A DNA stretch of 12,456 bases from J038 sp036734085 (lineage in GTDB: Bacteria > Chloroflexota > Anaerolineae > Aggregatilineales > Phototrophicaceae). The translations under genes and the position numbers were made by a program. The notes beneath the pieces were generated by a model. It was not told where the DNA came from. It did not search any database and worked only from the letters and a program-made list of their open reading frames with translations. The DNA is taken from assembly GCA_036734085.1 (NCBI GenBank), contig DAIMZF010000099.1, forward strand, positions 1 to 12,456, in the 5' to 3' direction. Below, piece by piece: positions 1 to 6,144 of this stretch (the stretch's first letter is position 1; every line of letters begins with the position of its first letter).

Positions 1-10
1 CTTGCTAACC

Positions 11-1420
11 CTACCGGATAGCGTCGGTGCCAAGATACGGCTGTAACGCCGCAGGAATGGCAATACTGCCGTCCGCTTGCTGGAAGTTTTCCATAATAGC
101 AATCATCACACGCGGCGTTGCTAAGCCACTGCCGTTGAGCGTATGCACAAATGCGGTCTTTTTACCCTCTGTCGGGCGGTAGCGCACGTTCGCCCGCCGT
201 GCCTGGAAGGTTTCCGTGTTACTGCACGAACTCACCTCAAGCCATTCCGCACTGCCCGGCGCGTACACTTCCACATCATATTTTTTGGTGGCGCTAAAGC
301 CCAAATCCCCCGTGACAATCTCCAGGCGGCGATGGGGAAGTTCCAGGCGGCGGCAGATGTCGCACGCGGCATCCACCAGTGCTTCTAACTCGTCGTAGCT
401 GGTATCGGGATGGGTGAACTTGTACATTTCCACCTTTTGGAATTGATGCACCCGTTTGATGCCGCGTGTGTCGCGCCCCGCGCTGGTCTTCTCCCGCCGG
501 AAGCACGGTGTATCTGCTACGAAGTACAGGGGTAAATCGGCTTCATCCAGAATTTCATCGCGGAACATATTGGTAATAGCGACTTCGGCAGTGGGGAGCA
601 TGTAAATATCGGCATCGGGGTCATGGTAGACTACGTCCGTAAATTTAGGGAACTGACCCGCACCAACCATCATTTCCTCTTTGACGAAGAACGGTACATA
701 CACTTCTTCAAAGCCTTTTTCGCGTGCGGCATCCAGGAAGAACGCTTCCAGCGCACGTTGAAGCCGCGCACCCCATCCCCGCAGGATGTAGGCACGGCTC
801 CCGGCTAATTTCACCCCACGCTCAAAGTCAATAATGCCCAACGCCGGGCCGATGTCCCAATGGGGCTTTGGCTCAAAATCAAATTCATGGAACGGGCCGA
901 CTGGCTCCCACGCTTTGTTTTCCTCATCGCTTGCGCCGTAAGGCACGCTGTCGTGCGGTAGGTTGGGCAACCACAGCATATGCGTCTGGAGTTCGTCGTC
1001 CACCGGGCGCAGGTCATCATTGATTGTGTTGACCTTATCGCCTAATCCGCGCAGAGTGTCCATAAGTGCGTCAAAAGCGGTGTTAAAATCGGCGTCGTCG
1101 GTGGCTGGAACGTCCGCGCTACCATCTAAAATGGCGGTGGCGTGGTCATAATCCCCTGCTTTTAGTGCGTGTGTCGCGGCGACAGCGCAGGCAATTTTAC
1201 CGCTTTCGTCCAATGTTTTATCCCCCCGCAGACGCCCGACGCCTTTATTCAACTTATTGCGGCTGGCCTGTATTGTCTCGCTCTCGGTGAGCATGGCGCG
1301 GCGCTTCTGGTCGAGTGCTAAGATGGCATCCACACGCGGAATCACATCTTCTGCGCCCAGCTTCCGTAGGCCGTCTTTTACGAAATCCGGTTGTTCCCGG
1401 ATGATGTTTATATCAAGCAT
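11..1420 (-). CDS. serS: Seryl-tRNA synthetase
   Basis: Class II aminoacyl-tRNA synthetase that charges tRNA-Ser (and tRNA-Sec where present) with serine in the cytoplasm. The 469 residues open with the usual MLDINIIREQPDFV helix. A long helical tRNA-binding arm follows, ending at LPNLP near residue 151. The catalytic core shows the serine-pocket PTAEV (276-280), motif 2 FRREKTSAGRDTRG (307-320) running into RVHQFQKVEM, the SSCSN segment (397-401), and motif 3 around NGSGLATPR (429-437) with ENFQQADGS. Bacterial SerRS is usually about 425-430 residues; the excess of about 40 falls in the arm, roughly residues 67-115, while the core looks normal. The ATG at 1420 has a GGGAG upstream, at a longish 11-base spacing. 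It lies 78 bases after the small membrane protein gene and probably shares its transcript. The stop is TAG at 11-13. The identity is certain. Confidence 0.98.
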   Translation of the reverse strand: MLDINIIREQPDFVKDGLRKLGAEDVIPRVDAILALDQKRRAMLTESETIQASRNKLNKGVGRLRGDKTLDESGKIACAVAATHALKAGDYDHATAILDGSADVPATDDADFNTAFDALMDTLRGLGDKVNTINDDLRPVDDELQTHMLWLPNLPHDSVPYGASDEENKAWEPVGPFHEFDFEPKPHWDIGPALGIIDFERGVKLAGSRAYILRGWGARLQRALEAFFLDAAREKGFEEVYVPFFVKEEMMVGAGQFPKFTDVVYHDPDADIYMLPTAEVAITNMFRDEILDEADLPLYFVADTPCFRREKTSAGRDTRGIKRVHQFQKVEMYKFTHPDTSYDELEALVDAACDICRRLELPHRRLEIVTGDLGFSATKKYDVEVYAPGSAEWLEVSSCSNTETFQARRANVRYRPTEGKKTAFVHTLNGSGLATPRVMIAIMENFQQADGSIAIPAALQPYLGTDAIR

Positions 1421-1498
1421 TGGTGTTTTATCTCCCTAAATGGTTAGATTTTGATGCAATAGGCGATTGGCTCATCCAATGGATAGACAACCCACCCC

Positions 1499-1642
1499 CT
1501 ACTGCGAAAATTCATCGTCGTGATTTTCGTTCCGTAATGGACGGGTGAAATCCGCCCGTAGCCGCAGGACGGCCAACGCACTACCGATGATGATAACGCC
1601 GATGATGAGCGCGTCGAACACTTCGCGGGTAAAAAAATCCAT
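1499..1642 (-). CDS. Small single-span membrane protein (47 aa), unknown function
   Basis: A short frame of 47 codons, ATG at 1640-1642 to TAG at 1499-1501. The product starts MDFFTREVFDALIIGVIIIG, continues with SALAVLRLRADF and ends in a polar tail rich in N, D and E, ending FSQ. Residues 9-27 form one clear hydrophobic span, and the positive residues after it (R28, R30, R35) would favour a cytoplasmic C-terminus. A GGAG motif at 1651-1654 sits 8 bases before the ATG, an ideal ribosome binding site. I recognise no family. A longer overlapping frame (1444-1683) gives an unlikely protein and I prefer this one. It lies between the 1665-1697 hairpin and serS. Single-span peptides of this size often act as membrane anchors or modulators, but nothing here shows a function. 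Confidence 0.7.
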   Translation of the reverse strand: MDFFTREVFDALIIGVIIIGSALAVLRLRADFTRPLRNENHDDEFSQ

Positions 1643-1664
1643 GTGATTGTCTCCGTTACACACA

Positions 1665-1697
1665 AACGCCCCATCCTGACCATCAGGACGAGGCGTT
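1665..1697 (-). terminator. 15-bp hairpin after the PAS-type kinase gene, terminator or attenuator
   Basis: On the minus strand AACGCCTCGTCCTGA and TCAGGATGGGGCGTT pair over all 15 positions (two of them G-U) around a TGG loop. The next bases are TGTGTGTAACGG, only moderately U-rich, so termination may be incomplete. It starts 29 bases after the kinase stop codon and ends 22 bases before the small membrane protein gene. That leaves almost no room for a separate promoter, which favours a partial terminator, an mRNA-processing site or an attenuator controlling read-through into the small gene and serS. Confidence 0.6.
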
Positions 1698-1726
1698 GAA
1701 ATAATTCCTCTGGTGGTGGTCTGGGC

Positions 1727-2881
1727 TTAGGCTGTCGGGGCTGGCTCGGAATCAGAAGAAGAAGCGTCCGGTTCGCGCCATGCGGGTAGGGTTAAACTGA
1801 ATGTCGCGCCGACACCTTCGACACTTTCAAACCAGATGCGTCCGTTCATCGCTTCTACCTCATGTTTACATAAATACAGGCTTAATCCGTAGCCAAATTC
1901 GCTGAAGACCTGGGGCTGACGCGCCCGTTGGAACGGCTCGAAGACACGTTCCTGTTCCCGTTCGCGGATGCCGTAGCCCTCGTCCGCAATGTCGATTTGC
2001 ACCGCATAATCACTCAGGCTGACGTTGATTTTAATGGGTGCGGCCTTCATGCTGTACATGATAGCATTGCGTAAAATATCCTGCAAGATTCGCGTCAGAT
2101 GGTAGCTTACCGCGCTGACGGCCACGCCATCCGCGACTTTAAGCGTAATGCGCGAGCGATAATCGTGGGCTTCCGTCTCCGGGTCTACCAGCACCATCTG
2201 GTCAAGGTCTTCTAAAAAGTCCTCGAAGAAATCTTCCAGCACGATGCGTTTACGGCTGGCTTTGATGGCTTCGCGCAGTTTGCCCGTGCGGATTTGCTCC
2301 ATACGTTCCAGCATGTCCATCAAGCGCGCAACACGGGTCATGTGGATGAAAACCAGCCGCGTTAACCCGGTGATGCGCTTGGTGAGTTGGTCAACGTTTT
2401 TGCGCTCGGATTGGCTAAAGTGCTGGATGTCCTTCTCGATGATGTCGATGTGGCCGCGCGTGGAATTAATCGCGTCGATGAGTTCCGCACGGAAGGTTTC
2501 CATCAGGGAGGTCATGGCCGACCAATCCGGCGAATCAATCGTAATCATCGTACATAATTCGCCATCCTGCGCGACGACCGTAGACGCCCAACACGGTACA
2601 TATTCCCCACTGCGGAAGGTGTTAAAGCGCACCGGGCGCTCGGATTGGATGGCCTTCTGGCGGTAGCTATCCAGCATTTTATCCGGGTCGCTCTGGCGTG
2701 CGTTGAGCAATGCCGCCGCCGCGTCCCAGCCTATCTCGCGGATGTGAAAAATATCCGTGCCTAAAAAGGTGCGAGCGGCTAAATTATCGCTGATTAAGCG
2801 CCCGTCGTCACCGAAGATTAATATTCCCTGACCTAAGCCGTCGAGCGTCGTTTGCAGGTCAAGCTGATGATTTGCGGTCAT
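1727..2881 (-). CDS. PAS-like histidine kinase homologue lacking the phospho-acceptor histidine
   Basis: 384 residues, no membrane segment, so cytoplasmic. Residues 8-120 resemble a PAS sensor (GQGILIFGDDGRLISDN near 18-33). A helical DHp-like region spans 125-225, and a GHKL ATPase domain spans about 230-367. The ATP-binding boxes are present: N box LRNAIMYS (N272), G1 DEGYGI (300-305), F box VFEPFQR (313-319), G2 GYGLSLYL (330-337). The DHp segment FRAELIDAINSTRGHIDII (130-148) lines up with the usual HELRTPLTSIRGYADLL pattern through EL, S, RG and D, but the phosphorylated histidine is alanine (A132) and the proline is missing. This suggests a pseudokinase, a partner in heterodimers, or an ATPase acting by another route. 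The C-terminus is a low-complexity S/D/P/A tail. It stands alone between two hairpins with no response regulator beside it. The start at 2881 has a modest AGGG 9 bases upstream. Confidence 0.88.
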   Translation of the reverse strand: MTANHQLDLQTTLDGLGQGILIFGDDGRLISDNLAARTFLGTDIFHIREIGWDAAAALLNARQSDPDKMLDSYRQKAIQSERPVRFNTFRSGEYVPCWASTVVAQDGELCTMITIDSPDWSAMTSLMETFRAELIDAINSTRGHIDIIEKDIQHFSQSERKNVDQLTKRITGLTRLVFIHMTRVARLMDMLERMEQIRTGKLREAIKASRKRIVLEDFFEDFLEDLDQMVLVDPETEAHDYRSRITLKVADGVAVSAVSYHLTRILQDILRNAIMYSMKAAPIKINVSLSDYAVQIDIADEGYGIREREQERVFEPFQRARQPQVFSEFGYGLSLYLCKHEVEAMNGRIWFESVEGVGATFSLTLPAWREPDASSSDSEPAPTA

Positions 2882-2925
2882 GGGGCGAGTCCCTAGTTAT
2901 TTAAAATCCGTCGAATAATTGCATG

Positions 2926-2982
2926 AAAATAAAAAAGGTGTGGGTTCGTTTGATTTTAATCATGTTGACGAACGCACACCTT
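2926..2982 (-). terminator. Intrinsic terminator after lysS
   Basis: On the minus strand AAGGTGTGCGTTCGT pairs with ACGAACCCACACCTT (+ strand arms 2935-2949 and 2968-2982) with one mismatch. The loop carries an inner TGATT/AATCA hairpin. The stem is followed at once by TTTTATTTT (2926-2934). This is a textbook Rho-independent terminator. It lies 28 bases after the lysS stop and 44 bases before the start of the PAS-type kinase gene, so it ends the greA-lysS unit and makes the kinase gene a separate unit. Confidence 0.85.
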
Positions 2983-3010
2983 CTATTCTATGTGGTTTTA
3001 AGCGGATTTG

Positions 3011-4540
3011 CTATCTTTCGTCGCGCATGTGCGGATAAAGTAACACATCGCGGATGGTGCGCTGGTCAGTCAGCAACATCACCAGACGGTCTATGCCCAT
3101 GCCGAAGCCGCCGTTAGGGGGCATCCCGTAGCGCATCGCCCGTAAATAGTCCTCATCTAGTGGGGTGGCTTCGTCGTCTTCATCACGGTAGAGCGCGGCC
3201 ATGTCTAAAAAGCGGCTCTCCTGGTCACGGGGATCGTTGAGTTCCGTGAAGGCGTTGCCAAGTTCCATGCCAGCCATAAATATCTCGAAGCGCTCCACAT
3301 GAAAGTCGTCATAATCCACCCGTTTAGCAAAGGGGGAAATATCACGCGGATAGTCTATCAGGAATGTGGGCTGAATCAGGTTTGGCTCCACAAATTTACT
3401 GAGCAGAATATCAATCATGCGCCCCCATGTTGTGCCAGGCGCGACTTTTTCGCCCGTCTGGATGATGGCCTCTGCCAACGATTCCGCATCCTGATAGGCC
3501 ATATAATCAATACCGCTTCTTTGTTGGATGGCTTCGCGCAGGGTGATGCGCTTCCACGGTGGGGTGAGGTCTAGTTCTTGCCCCTGATACATAATTTTTG
3601 TGCCACCAGTCACGGTCTGCGCGACGTGTGCCACCATACGCTCTACAATGTCCATTACGTCGTTATAGTCCGCATAGGCTTTGTAGAACTCTACCTGTGT
3701 GAATTCTGGATTGTGCTTGAGGCTAACGCCTTCATTACGGAAGTCGCGGCCAATCTCGTAGACGGCATCATACCCGCCGACTAACAAACGCTTGAGATAC
3801 AACTCAAAACTGATGCGTAAATACAACATCTGGTCGAGTTGGTTATGATGTGTGGTAAAAGGCCGCGCCGCCGCGCCGCCGTAAATTGGCTGGAGGATGG
3901 GGGTTTCCACCTCTAGCATATCTTCCGCGTCTAAAAACGTGCGGATGGCGTTAATGGTGCGGCTTCGCTTGCGGAAGACTTCGCGCACGTCATGGTTAAC
4001 GGCTAAATCCGCATAGCGTTGGCGATACCGTGTTTCCACATCGCTGAACTCGCCGTGTTCCTGCACGGTTCCGTCTTCCAACGTCTGTTGCTTGACGACA
4101 GGTAACGGACTTAAGGACTTCGCCAGCAAGGTAAATGTAGTGACATGCACACTGACTTCTCCGGCTTTCGTCCGCATCATTGTGCCTGTTGCCTGTAAAA
4201 AGTCGTCCACGTCGATGAGCTTCTCTTTGATGAGTTCGTAGGCTTCTTCACCTACATCATTCACGCGGAGGAACAACTGCACCCGCCCGGAGTCGTCTTC
4301 GATGTGCATAAACGACACCTTGCCTTTGACGTTGCCCCGCCGGATACGCCCGCTAACCGTCACTGTAACGGCTTGCGGGGCTTCGGGGTTTTGGGCTTCG
4401 GCTTCTTCAAAAGCGGTAATTGCTTGTGCGGCGGTGTGGGTGCGTCCGGCACGGCGCGGGAAAAGCTCCACACCGCGCTCGGTAAGCTTCTGTGCTTTTT
4501 CCAGGCGGTCTTTTTCAACTTTGTTGGGTTGCCAAATCAT
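3011..4540 (-). CDS. lysS: Lysyl-tRNA synthetase (class II)
   Basis: Charges tRNA-Lys with lysine, in the cytoplasm, as a class IIb enzyme. Of 509 residues, about 58-145 form the N-terminal OB-fold anticodon-binding domain (VTVSGRIRRGNVKGKVSFMHI), after a short helical leader. The catalytic domain has motif 1 (around 193-215), LRISFELYLKRLLVGG (241-256), motif 2 RDFRNEGVSLKHNPEFTQVE (265-284), the lysine-pocket stretch GMELGNAFTELNDP (424-437) and motif 3 GFGMGIDRLVMLLTD (478-492). The length is typical. In the signature near 243 it has SF where the common form has AP, and a nearby loop reads ISPFAK; I take both as lineage-specific. It starts 14 bases after the greA stop, so the two genes should be co-transcribed and perhaps translationally coupled. 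The transcript ends at the hairpin at 2926-2982. The ribosome binding site is weak (AAGG, 13 bases away), consistent with coupling. Confidence 0.98.
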   Translation of the reverse strand: MIWQPNKVEKDRLEKAQKLTERGVELFPRRAGRTHTAAQAITAFEEAEAQNPEAPQAVTVTVSGRIRRGNVKGKVSFMHIEDDSGRVQLFLRVNDVGEEAYELIKEKLIDVDDFLQATGTMMRTKAGEVSVHVTTFTLLAKSLSPLPVVKQQTLEDGTVQEHGEFSDVETRYRQRYADLAVNHDVREVFRKRSRTINAIRTFLDAEDMLEVETPILQPIYGGAAARPFTTHHNQLDQMLYLRISFELYLKRLLVGGYDAVYEIGRDFRNEGVSLKHNPEFTQVEFYKAYADYNDVMDIVERMVAHVAQTVTGGTKIMYQGQELDLTPPWKRITLREAIQQRSGIDYMAYQDAESLAEAIIQTGEKVAPGTTWGRMIDILLSKFVEPNLIQPTFLIDYPRDISPFAKRVDYDDFHVERFEIFMAGMELGNAFTELNDPRDQESRFLDMAALYRDEDDEATPLDEDYLRAMRYGMPPNGGFGMGIDRLVMLLTDQRTIRDVLLYPHMRDER

Positions 4541-4554
4541 GAATATCTGTCGCC

Positions 4555-5028
4555 TTATTCGATTGCTTTGATTTTGAAGATTGTTTCGCCATCCGGCGTT
4601 TTGACCTTTACGCGGTCACCGACTTTTGCGCCCATCAGGGCTTTACCTAGCGGGCTAACAACCGAGATTTTGCCTTCGCGGGGGTTGGCTTCCGCACTGC
4701 CAACGATGAAGTATACCTCGTCCTCATCACTGCCTTTTTCCACCACTGTTACCCGTGCGCCGGGCTGAACGTGGTCATAGTTAAGGCCAGTTTGGATGAG
4801 TTGGGCACTGCTCAGAATAGACTCCAAGCGCAGGATTTCGCCTTCGATGAAGGCTTGTTCGTTCTTGGCGTCTTCATATTCGGAGTTCTCGGTCAATTCG
4901 CCGCCCTCTTCTAAGGCATGGCGCAGGCGTTCGGCAATTTGCGGACGGCGGACTTCAATTAAATCTTTTAAGCGACGTTCCAGCGTTTCCATGCCTTCCT
5001 GCGTCAAATATTGCGGTTGATCGACCAT
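4555..5028 (-). CDS. greA: Transcription elongation factor GreA
   Basis: Binds the secondary channel of RNA polymerase and stimulates cleavage of the backtracked 3' end of the nascent RNA, rescuing arrested complexes. 157 residues, the normal length. Residues 1-75 form the antiparallel coiled coil. Its tip carries GGELTENSEYEDAKNEQAF (42-60), with the acidic residues E44 and E47 in the positions that hold the catalytic Mg2+ in GreA; the first is Asp in E. coli. Residues 80-157 are the FKBP-like polymerase-binding domain, including the signature LGKALMGAKVGDRVKVKTPD (127-146). The AAGGAG at 5037-5042 sits 8 bases before ATG, a strong site. It leads the greA-lysS operon. A candidate promoter and a terminator-like hairpin upstream suggest a regulated leader. 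Confidence 0.98.
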   Translation of the reverse strand: MVDQPQYLTQEGMETLERRLKDLIEVRRPQIAERLRHALEEGGELTENSEYEDAKNEQAFIEGEILRLESILSSAQLIQTGLNYDHVQPGARVTVVEKGSDEDEVYFIVGSAEANPREGKISVVSPLGKALMGAKVGDRVKVKTPDGETIFKIKAIE

Positions 5029-5073
5029 ACTAACATCTCCTTGTCGTTAGTGGTACACGGGTAAAGTACAAAA

Positions 5074-5094
5074 GACACAGCTTATAGCTGTGTC
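5074..5094 (-). terminator. Terminator-like hairpin in the greA leader
   Basis: On the minus strand GACACAGC-TATAA-GCTGTGTC makes a perfect 8-bp stem with five G/C pairs, followed at once by TTTTGTACTTT. It lies 150 bases after the stop of the small histidine kinase gene and 45 bases before greA. It could terminate the upstream operon. However, the only promoter-like sequence I see for greA lies upstream of it, so it may instead act as an attenuator in the greA 5' leader. Confidence 0.6.
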
Positions 5095-5147
5095 GCGGGA
5101 AAAATGTTTGGGTTGGATGTAAAAAAATTAAAGTATTAATTTGCGAC

Positions 5148-5176
5148 ACTGTATCATGATTCACACAAGCTGTAAA
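5148..5176 (-). promoter_or_regulatory. Candidate sigma70-type promoter for greA-lysS
   Basis: The minus strand reads TTTACA (5171-5176), a 17-base spacer, then TACAGT (5148-5153): five of six and four of six matches to the -35 and -10 consensus. The transcript would start near 5141 and carry a leader of about 110 bases, containing an AT-rich run and the 5074-5094 hairpin. The support is sequence match only; the surrounding spacer is AT-rich, so a chance match is possible. Confidence 0.4.
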
Positions 5177-5210
5177 GTACTTTCATACCTGTTGCTTATG
5201 TAATCCATAA

Positions 5211-5244
5211 CCTGTTCAAAACTTTGAACAGCCTGTTCAAAACT
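5211..5244 (-). repeat. Triple-arm inverted/direct repeat between kinase gene and greA
   Basis: The 13-mer CCTGTTCAAAACT occurs twice on the + strand, at 5211-5223 and 5232-5244, 21 bases apart. Between them lies TTTGAACA (5223-5230), the exact reverse complement of TGTTCAAA at 5213-5220 and at 5234-5241. The middle arm can pair with either flank, giving two mutually exclusive 8-bp hairpins or two overlapping palindromic sites. The repeat abuts the kinase stop codon and ends 35 bases upstream of the candidate greA -35 box. It could be a twofold-symmetric regulator site or an RNA switch; neither is shown. Confidence 0.6.
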
Positions 5245-6131
5245 CAGGTCATACCCGGAAATACTAAGGTAAAGGTTGTGCCTGCGCCCACGGTGCTTTC
5301 GGCTTTTATCGTGCCACCCAATAGCTCTATGAGGCGATAAGCAATGGGGATGCCCAACCCGCTGCCTTTGTAAGAGCGCACCAGTTCATTATCCGCACGG
5401 AAGAACATCTCGCCTAAGCGGGCTAAATCCGCCTCATTCATGCCAATGCCGTTATCGCTGACCGTGACAATCACGTTATTATCCTCTGCCCGTGCGCTAA
5501 CCGTGACCTTCCCTGTGCCTTCTGGTGAGTAACGCAGGCCGTTTTCAATCAGCTTGACGAGCGCCTCCGCTAACCATGCGCCGTCAATTTCCATGATGGG
5601 CAAGCCCTGCGGGATGTCAAAGACCAGTTCCCGGTTAAGCTCTTGCGCGGTAGGTGCGATTGCTTTCTCCGCAAGCCCGGCAATATTCTTGAACATATCA
5701 ATTTTACCGTTGACAAGGAGCATCCCGGCGGCCATTTTGTTGAGCGTGCTCACATCGGAGAGCAGATTCTCCATGCGTTTGGTGTTATTGCGTATCACGC
5801 CCAACAGTTGCTTTTGCATCTCGGATAGTTCGCCACCCATCGAAGGGTTATTCAGCAAATCGCCGTAACCTTTAACCGACGCCAATGGGTTCTTCAGGTC
5901 GTGGACGGCGACTTTGACAAACTCCGCCATCTGCGCCACGATTTCCCCGCCATCCCCACCGGGACGGTTCTTGAGCATCTTCATCTCATCATCGTAATGG
6001 GCTTCGGCGTCATCCACCAAAGACTGGATAGATTCAATCTGGCCGGGTAAGCGAATAGGGATGATGTTGCCGGTCTTTGCGTTCTCTAACAATTCCGCTA
6101 AAGCGTCTTTCACCGCTTGTAATTTAGACAT
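5244..6131 (-). CDS. Soluble sensor histidine kinase (HisKA-HATPase)
   Basis: Autophosphorylating sensor kinase, 295 residues, with no membrane segment and therefore cytoplasmic. The N-terminal 65 residues are short, partly helical and match no sensor domain I know. The DHp domain contains FVKVAVHDLKNPLASVKGYG (71-90), with the phospho-acceptor H77. The ATPase domain has the N box ENGLRYSPEG (N197), G1 DNGIGM (226-231), F box FFRADNE, G2 GSGLGI (256-261) and the ending GAGTTFTLVFP. Its catalytic half closely resembles that of the GAF kinase two genes upstream, so the two look like paralogues. I chose the ATG at 6131: a GAAGGG lies 7 bases before it and overlaps the stop codon of the PIG-L gene. 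A TTG at 6146 would add five residues. No response regulator is adjacent. The sensory input is unknown and may come from a partner protein. Confidence 0.93.
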   Translation of the reverse strand: MSKLQAVKDALAELLENAKTGNIIPIRLPGQIESIQSLVDDAEAHYDDEMKMLKNRPGGDGGEIVAQMAEFVKVAVHDLKNPLASVKGYGDLLNNPSMGGELSEMQKQLLGVIRNNTKRMENLLSDVSTLNKMAAGMLLVNGKIDMFKNIAGLAEKAIAPTAQELNRELVFDIPQGLPIMEIDGAWLAEALVKLIENGLRYSPEGTGKVTVSARAEDNNVIVTVSDNGIGMNEADLARLGEMFFRADNELVRSYKGSGLGIPIAYRLIELLGGTIKAESTVGAGTTFTLVFPGMT

Positions 6132-6138
6132 GCTGTTT

Positions 6139-6144
6139 CCCTTC
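6139..6144 (-). promoter_or_regulatory. Ribosome binding site fixing the small kinase start
   Basis: GAAGGG on the minus strand, 7 bases before the ATG at 6131. It overlaps the stop codon of the upstream deacetylase gene, which favours translational coupling and the ATG over the TTG at 6146. Confidence 0.7.

Noticed and set aside
1421..1498. Possible T-box riboswitch before serS, prompted by AGGGGGTGGG
   Set aside because: The T-box antiterminator core (GGGTGGNACCGCG type) is not present, the leader is only 78 bases, and no specifier or terminator stem is seen. Only small alternative 5-bp hairpins near 1466-1485 exist.
1444..1683. 79-codon frame on the minus strand upstream of serS
   Set aside because: Composition is unlike a natural protein and it overlaps, in another frame, the 47-codon gene at 1499-1642 that has an ideal ribosome binding site and a coherent membrane span.
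2882..2925. Promoter for the PAS-type kinase between the lysS terminator and its start
   Set aside because: A TTTAAA with a poor -35 partner (TTTCAT) at 17 bases can be drawn, but the match is too weak to list, even though a promoter should exist nearby.
5121..5139. ATTAA/TTAAT mini-hairpin followed by seven T on the minus strand
   Set aside because: Only five A-T pairs; too unstable to be a convincing terminator, and better explained as an AT-rich leader.
5211..5244. LexA/SOS box reading of the GAAC-GTTC repeat
   Set aside because: The half-site spacing is five or eight bases rather than four and the context (kinase end, greA) gives no SOS link, so it is reported only as an unidentified repeat.
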